DNA of 38,773 nt from a bacterium (GTDB taxonomy: Bacteria; UBP6; UBA1177). The position numbers and the translations under genes are program-made. This document shows, piece after piece, positions 8,489 through 16,411 of the stretch. The notes beneath the pieces are model-generated. The model searched no databases and was not told where the DNA came from. It saw nothing but the letters and a program-made list of their open reading frames with translations. Location of the stretch: assembly GCA_022703485.1 (NCBI GenBank), contig JAKLDO010000026.1, positions 1 through 38,773 of the forward strand. Direction: 5' to 3'. How positions within the stretch are numbered: position 1 is the first letter of the stretch; the number at the start of each line of letters is the position of its first letter.

Positions 8489-8528
8489 GTGACAAGGATT
8501 TTAAACCCTGATTTTGATAGGAGGCACT

Positions 8529-10691
8529 ATGAGCGTTGCGGAACTTAGATCAAAGCACAAACTGATCAAGGAATGGGACTACAAAGCGGGCGAGATCGTT
8601 CGCGGCTACAACAACAGGACTCTCTACATCAACCTTTCAGACAACACGATCCTCGAAAAACCGGTAACCCAGCTCATGAAAGACAAGTTCGTGGGCGGCA
8701 AGGGCTTCGGTCTTAAACTTCTGTGGGATGCTACAAAACCTAAGACAAAGTGGAACGATCCTGAAAATGAGATAGTTATCAGCCCCGGACCCTGTGCAGG
8801 TATCACTCAGTACAGCGGTGCAGGAAAATCTCTTGTTGTCTCCATCTCCCCCCAGACAGATTCCATCATGGACAGCAATGTCGGCGGATACTTCGGCCCG
8901 TACATGAAATTCAACGGTTTCGATGCTCTTGAGCTTCAGGGAAAGGCTAAGAACGATGTAATAATCGTGATCGACGGAAGAACCAACAGGATCACGATAG
9001 AAGAAGCTCCGGCGGAAGCGATAGACAGCCACATCCTTGCTGAACAGCTTACTGAAATGTACGCTCTGGATGACAAGGATAAGATAAATGTAGCAGTAGT
9101 TTCGGCTGGAAAAGCGGCCGACCATACACTCATCGGAATGCTCAATTTCAGTTTCTATGATCCCCGCAGGAAGCTTTGCAGACTTAAACAGGCAGGCCGC
9201 GGCGGCATAGGAACTGTTTTCAGAGATAAAAAGATAAAAGCTCTGGTTGCGATAGGAACCGGCGTTAAAGGAAATCTCAACAATGTTGCTGACCTGAAAG
9301 CGATAACCGAACGCGGACAGAGACTCATAAAAGAGATAAAGAAGTTTGATGACACCCAGTGTGAGATGAGAACAAAGGGTACTGCGCATCTTATGGAGAT
9401 AATGAACAATTACGATCTTCTTCCGACAAAGAATTTCAAATTCGGAAGAGATGACTCCCAGATCGCAAAGATCCATTCAGAAGTTTTCAAGTCAAAGTTC
9501 ACACAGACATGGAAAGACCTCGAAGGCTGCTGGTTCGGATGTGCTCTTTCATGCGCAAAGGCAGTTGACAAGTTCGAGCTCAGGACCGGTCCATACAAAG
9601 GCGAGAAAGTTATCGTTGACGGTCCGGAATATGAAACAGCCGCCGGTGTAGGCTCATGCTGCGGTATTTTTGATCCTGACCACATAATCGAAGTCAACTT
9701 CTACTGCGACACATACGGAATATGCACTATAACTTTCGGAACGATCACCGCTTTCGTAATGGAATGCTATGAGAACGGCATACTTAACAAGGAAAGAACG
9801 GGCGGACTCGAGCTCAATTTCGGCAACAGAGATGCGGCGCTTGAACTTCTCCACCAGATGGCAAGAGGCGAAGGCTTCGGTCTTATCGCAGGAAAAGGTG
9901 TAAGGTTCATGAAAAACTACTTCGCCGAAAAAGGCTGGGGAGACATCAAATTCCTCACTGATATCGGAATGGAAAACAAAGGTCTTGAATATTCGCAGTA
10001 TGTTTCTAAGGAATCGCTTGCTCAGCAGGGCGGATATGCAATGACCAACAAAGGTCCTCAGCATGACGAGGCGTGGCTTATTTTCATGGACATGGTCAAC
10101 AATCAGATCCCGACATTTGAGAATAAGGCGGAAGCGCTTCACTACTTCCCGATGTTCAGGACATGGTTCGGACTGCAGGGCTTCTGCAAGCTTCCTTGGA
10201 ATGATATTGAGCCTGAGGATAACCGTCAGACGGCCGAGCCCGCAAAGGTTCCTGAACATGTTGAAAGCTATGTCATAATCTATAATTCCGTAACCGGAAA
10301 CAACATTGACAAACATGAGCTTATCAGACAGTCTGAAAGAGTTTACAACTTCCAGAGAGTGTTCAATATCAGGAGAGGTTACGGACTCAGAAAGCACGAT
10401 GCTCAGCCCTACAGAGCATGCGGTCCTGTTACAAAAGAGGAATATCTCAGCCGTGAAGCTTTCTATGACAAGCAGTTGAAAGAGCTTGTTAATTTCGATC
10501 CGGCAGGAAGATCCGTCGAAGAAAGAATGGCTGCTCTCAGAAAATACAGAGAGGACCGTTACGAGAAGCTCCTTGATGCTGTTTACAAACGCCGCGGCTG
10601 GACAAATAACGGCGTTCCGAAGATCGAGCACCTTAAGGAAATAGGCATGGACCTTCCGGAAGTTATTGAAGTTGTCAAACCGCTGCAGTAG
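8529..10691 (+). CDS. aor: aldehyde ferredoxin oxidoreductase (tungstopterin enzyme), long form
   Basis: A 720-residue AOR-family protein. The ATG at 8529 is chosen for the AGGAGG 4 nt upstream of it. Family signatures include VGGKGFGLKLLWD, the GPCAGI segment, SNVGGYFGPYMKFNGFDALELQGKA-type strands (about residues 117-140) and GRGGIGTVFRDKKIKA. The [4Fe-4S] ligands appear as C334, C338, C342 and C399; the last lies in D394-TYGIC, matching the DxxGxC motif. The first three are spaced CX3CX3C rather than the CX2CX3C of Pyrococcus AOR. The protein is about 115 residues longer than the classical enzyme, with an extended C-terminus. AORs oxidise aldehydes to acids, reducing ferredoxin at a bis-pterin W centre. 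The neighbouring ThiS-like gene and the pterin operon at 17.8-23.5 kb support cofactor supply. The exact substrate is unknown. Confidence 0.9.
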   Translation: MSVAELRSKHKLIKEWDYKAGEIVRGYNNRTLYINLSDNTILEKPVTQLMKDKFVGGKGFGLKLLWDATKPKTKWNDPENEIVISPGPCAGITQYSGAGKSLVVSISPQTDSIMDSNVGGYFGPYMKFNGFDALELQGKAKNDVIIVIDGRTNRITIEEAPAEAIDSHILAEQLTEMYALDDKDKINVAVVSAGKAADHTLIGMLNFSFYDPRRKLCRLKQAGRGGIGTVFRDKKIKALVAIGTGVKGNLNNVADLKAITERGQRLIKEIKKFDDTQCEMRTKGTAHLMEIMNNYDLLPTKNFKFGRDDSQIAKIHSEVFKSKFTQTWKDLEGCWFGCALSCAKAVDKFELRTGPYKGEKVIVDGPEYETAAGVGSCCGIFDPDHIIEVNFYCDTYGICTITFGTITAFVMECYENGILNKERTGGLELNFGNRDAALELLHQMARGEGFGLIAGKGVRFMKNYFAEKGWGDIKFLTDIGMENKGLEYSQYVSKESLAQQGGYAMTNKGPQHDEAWLIFMDMVNNQIPTFENKAEALHYFPMFRTWFGLQGFCKLPWNDIEPEDNRQTAEPAKVPEHVESYVIIYNSVTGNNIDKHELIRQSERVYNFQRVFNIRRGYGLRKHDAQPYRACGPVTKEEYLSREAFYDKQLKELVNFDPAGRSVEERMAALRKYREDRYEKLLDAVYKRRGWTNNGVPKIEHLKEIGMDLPEVIEVVKPLQ

Positions 10692-10694
10692 AAA

Positions 10695-10901
10695 ATGAAT
10701 AGAACCATAACTGTGAACGGCAACATAATTGACTGGCATGAAGGAATGACGGTCACTGAAATGCTTGCCGTAATGAAGTACACCTTCAAGCTTCTTGTAG
10801 TCCATGTGGACGATAAAATAATCAAAAAGGATGACTGGCCTGTCACTGTGATCCCTGAGGGGGCGGAAGTGAAGGTCATTCATCTTATGAGCGGAGGATA
10901 G
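10695..10901 (+). CDS. ThiS/MoaD-like sulfur-carrier protein
   Basis: A 68-residue beta-grasp protein ending in Gly-Gly, the residues that are adenylated and thiocarboxylated in ThiS and MoaD. It has the ThiS-like pattern TVNG...EGMTVTEML...[14 protein letters not shown]...[17 protein letters not shown]. It starts 3 nt after the AOR stop and ppnP follows immediately, so it belongs to the AOR operon. A role as the sulfur donor for the pterin dithiolene is inferred from context. A thiamine role cannot be excluded, but no thiamine genes are nearby. No MoaE or MoeB is seen in the window. Confidence 0.85.
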   Translation: MNRTITVNGNIIDWHEGMTVTEMLAVMKYTFKLLVVHVDDKIIKKDDWPVTVIPEGAEVKVIHLMSGG

Positions 10902-10902
10902 A

Positions 10903-11184
10903 ATGTTCAAGGTAAATCAGTATTTTGAAGGAAAAGTGGCATCTCTCGGTTTTAATCCGGGTAATGGAAATGCAACAGTAGGCGTCATGGCTCCCGGTGA
11001 GTACGAGTTCGGCACAACAACAGTTGAGCATATGACAGTTGTTGCAGGAATGCTTACAGTGAAACTTCCCGGTTCAGATGAGTGGAAGGATTATAAAGCC
11101 GGTATGACATTCATAGTTCCCAAAGATTCAAAATTTCAGCTCAGGGTCAAAGTCGATACTGCATATCTTTGCGAGTATAAATAA
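10903..11184 (+). CDS. ppnP: pyrimidine/purine nucleoside phosphorylase (PpnP, DUF1255)
   Basis: A 93-residue cupin-like protein of the usual PpnP length. It has [13 protein letters not shown], the [12 protein letters not shown] strand and the ending [16 protein letters not shown]. PpnP phosphorolyses a broad set of nucleosides to free base and (deoxy)ribose 1-phosphate. Its GGAGG lies inside the end of the ThiS-like gene, and the two genes are 1 nt apart, so it is the last gene of the AOR transcript. Why it belongs with an AOR is not clear. Confidence 0.88.
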   Translation: MFKVNQYFEGKVASLGFNPGNGNATVGVMAPGEYEFGTTTVEHMTVVAGMLTVKLPGSDEWKDYKAGMTFIVPKDSKFQLRVKVDTAYLCEYK

Positions 11185-11196
11185 CACCTTATAAAC

Positions 11197-11224
11197 TTGA
11201 CAATATCTCTTTTTCCAATATTTT
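11197..11224 (+). promoter_or_regulatory. promoter of leader RNA C / lipoprotein-TonB receptor operon
   Basis: Perfect TTGACA (11197-11202), a 16-nt spacer and TATTTT (11219-11224). The predicted start, about 11231, falls just before the first closing-helix base of leader RNA C, so the RNA would be at the very 5' end of the transcript. Confidence 0.55.
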
Positions 11225-11233
11225 TCGCATGAT

Positions 11234-11327
11234 ACTCCGAGTGTCATGTCCTAAAACAGTGTTATGGACCTGACACCGACAGGGTCTGCAATGAAAAGCG
11301 CAGGCCTTCCACACTTGAAAAGGAGGT
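11234..11327 (+). promoter_or_regulatory. structured leader RNA C (candidate riboswitch) of the lipoprotein-TonB receptor operon
   Basis: Same architecture as the leaders at 8396 and 23562, with different stem sequences. P1: CTCC (11235-11238) pairs with GGAG (11322-11325), which is the Shine-Dalgarno of the next gene. P2: GTGTCATGTCC pairs with GGACCTGACAC, with CCTAA...TATGG (tetraloop-receptor match) and an AAC-AGT-GTT tip. P3: GGGTCTGC pairs with GCAGGCCT and has a GAAA inside its loop. The joiner is TCCACACTTGAAA. Sequestration of the RBS in P1 suggests translational control. Confidence 0.65.
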
Positions 11328-11331
11328 TTTT

Positions 11332-12009
11332 ATGTCAAAAGTATCTGTTTTTTTTCTCAGTTTCCTTTTTTCAATTTTTATCATCTCATGCGGAGATGAA
11401 GCGGCAAGCGACAACGACAGCGGTCTTACCGACAGTGAAACTGCCAATGACTCCGAACAGCAGGATGAAACATTTGATAATGAGTTAAATGATGACTCGT
11501 CCGACGAAATTTTAACGGAGCCTGATGAAAATGTTGACGAAACAGCTGATGAAACGGTTGACAATGAGTTGAATGATGACTTGTCCGACGAAGTTTTAAC
11601 GGAGTCGGATGAAACTGCTGACGAAATAATAGATGAGGCTCAATCTGATGACGATTCAGTAACTGGTCCTTCTGAAGAAGCGCTTCTCTGCTGTGAAGAA
11701 ATAGTCAAGGAATGGTGGAGATGCGAAGGAAGTTTCGTTTTTGAAGCTGTTCAGGGATGTGTCGACTGCGTAAATGCCCTTAACACCTGTGAAGAGTTCA
11801 ATCCTCTGGATGAATCTTTTGCATGCAAAGATGAATGCGGTGCGGTGTGTCCGCCTCTTTCATTGAAGGGTGACGGCTCAGGCACGGACAGAAGAAAGAT
11901 AGCAGATGAATACTGCGCTTTCATTATGGATCCTTCCTGCGGATTCTCTGCAGACGACTTCTCATCACTGGGAGCAATTGACGGACTTGATGCCTGCTAT
12001 GATCTGTAA
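11332..12009 (+). CDS. acidic-linker lipoprotein preceding a TonB receptor
   Basis: A 225-residue lipoprotein (signal MSKVSVFFLS..., lipobox IISC, Cys20). Residues about 25-115 are an Asp/Glu/Thr-rich linker containing two copies of a 28-residue unit. The C-terminal ~105 residues are Cys-rich (CCEEIVKEWWRC..., GCVDC, C...CKDECGAVC) and probably form a small disulfide-stabilised domain. The stop overlaps the TonB receptor start by 11 nt, so the two are translationally coupled. By analogy with lipoprotein partners of TonB receptors it may help capture the ligand, but I see no homology to SusD or BtuB partners. AGGAGG precedes the ATG and is part of leader RNA C. Confidence 0.78.
   Translation: MSKVSVFFLSFLFSIFIISCGDEAASDNDSGLTDSETANDSEQQDETFDNELNDDSSDEILTEPDENVDETADETVDNELNDDLSDEVLTESDETADEIIDEAQSDDDSVTGPSEEALLCCEEIVKEWWRCEGSFVFEAVQGCVDCVNALNTCEEFNPLDESFACKDECGAVCPPLSLKGDGSGTDRRKIADEYCAFIMDPSCGFSADDFSSLGAIDGLDACYDL
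11476..11640 (+). repeat. two tandem 84-bp units in the acidic linker
   Basis: A unit starting GATAATGAGTTAAATGATGA (11476) recurs as GACAATGAGTTGAATGATGA at 11560, a period of 84 bp (28 codons). The second copy is slightly shorter at its end. It encodes DNELNDD-SDE-LTE-DE-type acidic sequence. The repeat is in frame, so the linker can lengthen without a frameshift. Confidence 0.75.
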
Positions 12010-14365
12010 AATAAAGGGTTTTATAGTTCTGACCGGTTTTCTCACGCTGACGCTGTCATTTATTTACGGTGAAGAGAAGAAGGAAACGGAAAACAAAGAA
12101 AATGTTTTTAAAGCCGGTGAAATCGTTGTAACAGGTTCAAAGACAAAAAGCACTGTCGAAGAGGCTTCGACAACGACCGTCATTACTCCTGAAGATATAG
12201 AAAAAAAAGGTGCATCGACCCTTGATCAGGCGCTTGAGGGAATTCCCGGCATTGATGTCTATACTCATACTAAAGGTCACAAGAGAATAAGGATGAGAGG
12301 TTTCGATCAGGAGAAAATATTCATTCTTGTTGACGGAGTGCCTTTGAATGATATCTATTCAACAGATGTGGACCTTTCAGCGATACCGGTGCATGCAGTG
12401 TCCAAGATCATTGTGAACAGAGGTGTTTCTTCAGCACTTTACGGAACTGACGGTTCAATAGGGTCAATAAACATAATAACGAAGAAGCCTGAGAAAATTT
12501 TTGCTAATACGAAAGCTGAATACGGTTCATGGAACAATTCGCAGTTTGCACTGTCTCACGGAATGCCGGCCGGTGATTTCTATTACTGGATCTCGGGAAG
12601 TGTGCTTCTTTCTGACGGGTTCAAGCCTTCTCAGAAGCTTGACAGCACTCTCAGGAAAAAATGGTATAACAAGCTTCTCAGGTATGACAGATACGGTGTT
12701 ACATTTGATGAGATCCTCAATCCGTCGAAGAACCAGTACATAGAAGATTCCGGCAAATGGAATCACACTGAATTTCAGAAATACAATGCTTCTGCAAAGT
12801 TCGGCTGGAACCCTGTCAGACAGTTCGAAATGGGAATTAATGCAGACTATCATTACAGCGAGTCGAAGTCGAACACCTATCAGAATAACTGCTACAGCGA
12901 TTATGACCCGTCACAGAAAGTATGGAAAAATGACAGAAGACCGGGATTCCACGATGATCCGAGGTATGTGCAGGACTGGATACTCAGGAATAGATCGTTC
13001 ATTTATCCGGAGAACTGGAATTTCAAAGTTTCTCCGTATTTGACAATTGATACTGAAAAGTTCGAAATGATAATGAATGCCTGGTATTATCAGGTTTATC
13101 AGCTTCAGGAAGGTTATGCCGACAATGACCACAAGTATTCAAAGGACATCGCATCGTTCAACGGATCGAAAAGTACGGCGGTAATAGATCCCTTTCTCGA
13201 TCACAAAAGCCAGAAAGGATATGGTTTCAGACTTCTTCCTTCGATAAAATTTTCAAAGAACTACAAAGTTAATTTCATGTTCCACTTCAGGGATGAGTTC
13301 TTCCTTGCGGAGGAGAGTGCTGTGTCGGTTGAGAGTTCTCCAGGCATAGTTGAAAAAATGGGCGAAGACGCGTATCCGGTGCGGGACCTTAGAGCTCAGT
13401 ATCTATCTTTTGCCGTTGAGGATGAGTTCAAATACAAGTGGTTCCGTTCCACTGCCGGTCTTTCGTGGGATGCTCAGAATTTCGTCAAGTTCAAGCAGAG
13501 AACTGAAATGGAATACAGTAATGCCTACATTCCGTCAGATCAGTCTTCGGTATGGGGAACAAGGGATGCGATCAACCCTGTGGCGACTGCGATGATAGAT
13601 CCGTGGAAAGACCACCTGAGGATAAGAAGTGCATTCAGTTCAAAGACGAGATTCCCCAATCTCAATGAATACAGTAAGATAACTTCTCTCGAAATGGACA
13701 CTGGAGAGTTGAAACCTGAGAAAAGCTATAACTACAGCGGCGGACTTGAGTTCATGTTCATGGATAAGAAGATATCTTTCAGAAATGACTATTTTGTCAG
13801 TGCAATGTTTAACAGAATTGCAAAAGTGAACAAAGAAGAAGCTCCGCTAAATGTTGATAAAACTGTTGTACAGGGGCTTGAAAGCTCTGTAAACATTGAT
13901 CTTAAAAAGATAGCCGGTCCGCTTTCAATAGATTTTTCGGCAACTTATACATTCCTTCATGCCAGAAATTATGACGATTCGCCGGAAGAACAAGTGAATA
14001 AAGGTGTGTATCTTGAGTTCATGCCTGAGCATCAGCTGGTTTTTGATCTTACTTTCGATCTTGAATGGAATTATAAGTATCTGCCTGTGACTACGCTTAT
14101 GTTCTGGGGTGAAATGTCATTCGGCGAAGTTGTTTATGTCATGAAAAGCGCTCCTGCCGCGACAGATCCCTTCTCGACAGACTATTTTGAAACTGCCGAT
14201 CTGCATGATCCGGTAATGCTCAATCTTAAAATATCACAGGAGATTTGGGATTATTTTAAAATATGGTTCGCCGTGAAAAACCTTCTTGACGATTACAATT
14301 CCGATCCGTTCAATCCCGGAGCAGGAAGAAGCTTTTATGTCGGTGCATCATTTGAATATGACTGA
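11999..14365 (+). CDS. TonB-dependent outer-membrane receptor
   Basis: About 788 residues from the ATG at 11999; the frame is open from 11906, but the signal peptide MICKIKGFIVLTGFLTLTLS starts here. A TonB-box-like segment (AGEIVVTGSK) is followed by a plug domain with TPEDIEKKGASTLDQALEGI, RIRMRGFDQEKIFILVDGVP and RGVSSALYGTDGSIGSINII. The rest is a beta-barrel rich in aromatic strands, ending GAGRSFYVGASFEYD. Such receptors import scarce ligands (siderophores, cobalamin, metals, glycans) with energy from TonB-ExbBD, which are not in this window. The substrate is unknown. It is coupled to the upstream lipoprotein and controlled by leader RNA C. The last 67 bp of the gene region recur at 15608-15674. 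Confidence 0.92.
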   Translation: MICKIKGFIVLTGFLTLTLSFIYGEEKKETENKENVFKAGEIVVTGSKTKSTVEEASTTTVITPEDIEKKGASTLDQALEGIPGIDVYTHTKGHKRIRMRGFDQEKIFILVDGVPLNDIYSTDVDLSAIPVHAVSKIIVNRGVSSALYGTDGSIGSINIITKKPEKIFANTKAEYGSWNNSQFALSHGMPAGDFYYWISGSVLLSDGFKPSQKLDSTLRKKWYNKLLRYDRYGVTFDEILNPSKNQYIEDSGKWNHTEFQKYNASAKFGWNPVRQFEMGINADYHYSESKSNTYQNNCYSDYDPSQKVWKNDRRPGFHDDPRYVQDWILRNRSFIYPENWNFKVSPYLTIDTEKFEMIMNAWYYQVYQLQEGYADNDHKYSKDIASFNGSKSTAVIDPFLDHKSQKGYGFRLLPSIKFSKNYKVNFMFHFRDEFFLAEESAVSVESSPGIVEKMGEDAYPVRDLRAQYLSFAVEDEFKYKWFRSTAGLSWDAQNFVKFKQRTEMEYSNAYIPSDQSSVWGTRDAINPVATAMIDPWKDHLRIRSAFSSKTRFPNLNEYSKITSLEMDTGELKPEKSYNYSGGLEFMFMDKKISFRNDYFVSAMFNRIAKVNKEEAPLNVDKTVVQGLESSVNIDLKKIAGPLSIDFSATYTFLHARNYDDSPEEQVNKGVYLEFMPEHQLVFDLTFDLEWNYKYLPVTTLMFWGEMSFGEVVYVMKSAPAATDPFSTDYFETADLHDPVMLNLKISQEIWDYFKIWFAVKNLLDDYNSDPFNPGAGRSFYVGASFEYD

Positions 14366-14366
14366 T
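14300..14366 (+). repeat. 67-bp direct repeat, copy 1 (3' end of the TonB receptor gene)
   Basis: The last 22 codons including the stop, plus 1 nt, match 15608-15674 at 64 of 67 positions. The similarity stops abruptly on both sides. The nuclease gene lies between the copies. Confidence 0.92.
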
Positions 14367-14408
14367 AAGATCTTGTCGAAAACCGCTTAATTATTTCTTA
14401 CTTGATTT

Positions 14409-14424
14409 CTTGCAAATCTAATCC
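14409..14424 (+). promoter_or_regulatory. 16-bp motif upstream of DUF1016 gene 1
   Basis: CTTGCAAATCTAATCC ends 45 nt before the start codon. The same motif with one change ends 46 nt before the second DUF1016 gene. TCTAAT could be a -10 element, but no good -35 is visible. It could equally be a recognition site of the encoded proteins. Confidence 0.4.
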
Positions 14425-14469
14425 AATTGTTGCATTATCTAATTGGGGTTATATTTCTGGAGTCAAAAA

Positions 14470-15621
14470 ATGAGTGGAAAAATTCAAAACCTTTCTGAAA
14501 TATCTGATTTGATTCTTTTGTTGACAGAAACACAGAACTTTTTTCAAAAGCAGGTGCAAAAACAGGTGAATACGGCACTCACACTTAGAAACTGGCTGTT
14601 TGGATTTTATATTTACGAGTATGAAATGAACGGGTTGGATAGGGCGGAATATGGGAAAGGTGTGATGAAAGAAATTGCACAAAGAAGTGCACATATTAAA
14701 GGATTATCTGAAAGGAATTTATATCTTTTCAAAACATTCTATCTTTCATATCCAATGATTTTGCAATCAGCAACTGCAAAATCTTTTTTAACGGATTTCA
14801 GGCAGATGCCAATTTTGCAGTCAGTGACTGCAAAATCTGAGGTTGAAGAAAGAAGGCAATGTAATCAAATGGTTAAAGATGTTTGTGAAAATCTTGAAAC
14901 AAATCCGGAAACATTAATAAACAGACTGAGCTTTACGCACATAATTGAGCTGCTTAAAGCAGATAACCCATTTAAAAGATTCTTTTATGAGACAGAAGCA
15001 ATCAAAAATAACTGGTCGGTTAGAGAACTGCAAAGAGCTATGAACAGTTTGCTTTATGAAAGAACAGGAATGAGTAAAAACAAAGAGAAATTTCTTAAAA
15101 AACAATTAAAAGGAACCGGATTAAATCCTGAAGATGTATTCAGGGATCCTATTATGCTTGAATTCTTAGGACTTGAAGAAAAAAAGGAATACAGTGAAAC
15201 AGATATGGAAACCGCAATTATTGATCATTTACAGAAATTTCTAATTGAAATCGGTCGGGGTTTCTGTTTTGAAGCAAGACAAAAACGGATTACTTTTGAT
15301 AACAGACATTACAGGATCGATCTTGTTTTTTATCATCGTATTCTGAAATGCAATGTTCTTGTTGATCTCAAGATAGGTGAGTTCGACCACGCAGATGCGG
15401 GACAAATGAATGTTTATCTCAATTATTACAAAGAAAACGAAATGAACGAAGGAGATAATCCGCCTGTTGGAATAATCCTTTGTGCAAGCAGAAATGAAAA
15501 TCTGGTAAAATATGCAACAGCCGGATTGCCGCAACAGGTCTTTGTTTCAAAATATCTTGTAAATCTTCCAACCGAAAATGAGCTGAAGAAAATAATTCAA
15601 TATGAAATCCGATCTGTTTAA
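14470..15621 (+). CDS. DUF1016 / YhcG-like PD-(D/E)XK nuclease (copy 1)
   Basis: 383 residues from the ATG at 14470 (GGAG at 14458-14461). The N-terminal DUF1016_N helical region (about 1-180) contains FYETEA and SLLYERTGMSKNK. The C-terminal nuclease domain (about 220-380) has EFLGL, RIDLVFYHR with D284, and VDLKIG with D299-x-K301, the predicted PD-(D/E)XK active site. The family is predicted to act on DNA or RNA, but its role is not settled. Two 25-bp palindromes sit in frame at residues 97-105 and 115-123. Its last codons and stop lie inside a repeat of the receptor gene's 3' end: the TAA at 15619 corresponds to CAA in the other copy. The gene is AT-rich compared with its neighbours, suggesting transfer. 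Confidence 0.88.
   Translation: MSGKIQNLSEISDLILLLTETQNFFQKQVQKQVNTALTLRNWLFGFYIYEYEMNGLDRAEYGKGVMKEIAQRSAHIKGLSERNLYLFKTFYLSYPMILQSATAKSFLTDFRQMPILQSVTAKSEVEERRQCNQMVKDVCENLETNPETLINRLSFTHIIELLKADNPFKRFFYETEAIKNNWSVRELQRAMNSLLYERTGMSKNKEKFLKKQLKGTGLNPEDVFRDPIMLEFLGLEEKKEYSETDMETAIIDHLQKFLIEIGRGFCFEARQKRITFDNRHYRIDLVFYHRILKCNVLVDLKIGEFDHADAGQMNVYLNYYKENEMNEGDNPPVGIILCASRNENLVKYATAGLPQQVFVSKYLVNLPTENELKKIIQYEIRSV
14758..14782 (+). repeat. 25-bp palindrome within DUF1016 gene 1 (first)
   Basis: ATTTTGCA and TGCAAAAT flank a 9-nt centre, and the arms continue imperfectly toward an 11-3-11 layout. It encodes ILQSATAK in frame. A close copy lies 54 bp downstream and a third in the other DUF1016 gene. 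Confidence 0.75.
14812..14836 (+). repeat. 25-bp palindrome within DUF1016 gene 1 (second)
   Basis: Perfect inverted repeat: ATTTTGCAGTC, AGT, GACTGCAAAAT (11-3-11). It encodes ILQSVTAK in frame, 54 bp (18 codons) after the first copy. Confidence 0.85.
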
Positions 15622-15674
15622 TCCCGGAGCAGGAAGAAGCTTTTATGTCGGCGCATCATTTGAATATGACTGAT
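15608..15674 (+). repeat. 67-bp direct repeat, copy 2 (orphan receptor 3' end)
   Basis: This copy of the receptor gene's final 67 bp keeps the receptor reading frame and TGA stop. The three differences are CCG to CTG, TTC to TTT and GGT to GGC, so two are synonymous in the receptor frame. The TTC-to-TTT change also creates the TAA stop of the DUF1016 gene in another frame. Confidence 0.92.
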
Positions 15675-15799
15675 CGGTTCTGAAACATTCTGAGATAATC
15701 GCATAATTTTTATGTAGGCAATAGCCAATAATAATTTGACATTACTGCTTTAATTTCGTAGGTTTTATCCAACAAGTTTTTGATATTTCGGAGAAACCA

Positions 15800-16411
15800 A
15801 TGAAAAACATCATTTCTTTAGCTTTAGCAATTTCTTTGTTTGCTGTTTTTATGATTTCTTGTGGCGGTGATGACTCTAAACCGACTGGTTCTGAAGGTGG
15901 GTCGTGTTACGGTAACGGGTCTTGTAATCCAGGACTTGTTTGTAACTTTGAAACTAATATTTGTAGCGCTACTTGTTCTTACAATAACAAATTCTGTCAT
16001 GAATATAACGGCTTGAACTGGTCTGATGTTTCTAATGAAAGCCTGAATTGGGATGCCGCAGATATTGAATGTGGCAATATCGGTGGTCGGCTTCCGACAA
16101 TTTCAGAACTCAGAACACTGGTTAAAAGTTGCACTGGCACAGTAACCGGCGGGTCATGCAATGTCACTGATGATTGTTTGTGTTATTCCAGTTCATGTGA
16201 TTGTCTTGATGGAGATTGCTTTTGTGAAAATCAGTATCTTGAGGGTGATCTCGTCTTCGAATATTCAGTTTTTGGAGACACTTCTTTTCTCTGGTCGTCT
16301 TCTGAGACATCTGATATGGATCAACACTATGCATGGTGTATTGATTTTGCTACAGCTGGAATAAACACTCAAATTAAAGACTCTCTTTTACTTTTTCGGT
16401 GTGTGAAATAG
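15800..16411 (+). CDS. Cys-rich lipoprotein with DUF1566/Lcl-like domain
   Basis: A 203-residue lipoprotein (MKNIISLALAISLFAVFMIS-Cys21). After the lipobox comes a short Cys-rich segment (GGSCYGNGSCNPGLVC...ICSATC). The main domain has LNWDAADIECGNIGGRLPTISELRTL and ends with FLWSSSE...YAWCIDFATAG...LLFRCVK. This is the pattern of DUF1566/Lcl C-terminal domains (WRLPT-EL ... WSS ... VRCV). Such proteins are surface-exposed and of unknown function. An insertion rich in Cys (CLCYSSSCDCLDGDCFC) sits in the middle. The ATG at 15800 follows CGGAG. It lies between the two nuclease genes and is AT-rich. Confidence 0.8.
   Translation: MKNIISLALAISLFAVFMISCGGDDSKPTGSEGGSCYGNGSCNPGLVCNFETNICSATCSYNNKFCHEYNGLNWSDVSNESLNWDAADIECGNIGGRLPTISELRTLVKSCTGTVTGGSCNVTDDCLCYSSSCDCLDGDCFCENQYLEGDLVFEYSVFGDTSFLWSSSETSDMDQHYAWCIDFATAGINTQIKDSLLLFRCVK

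Noticed and set aside
9654-10910. Long 418-codon frame antisense to the AOR gene
   Set aside because: It is a shadow of a strongly conserved AOR gene, with no domain or RBS.
11234-11327. Cobalamin riboswitch in front of a TonB receptor
   Set aside because: The RNA is far too short and no B12 box is found; the GGCCTTCC segment is only a superficial likeness.
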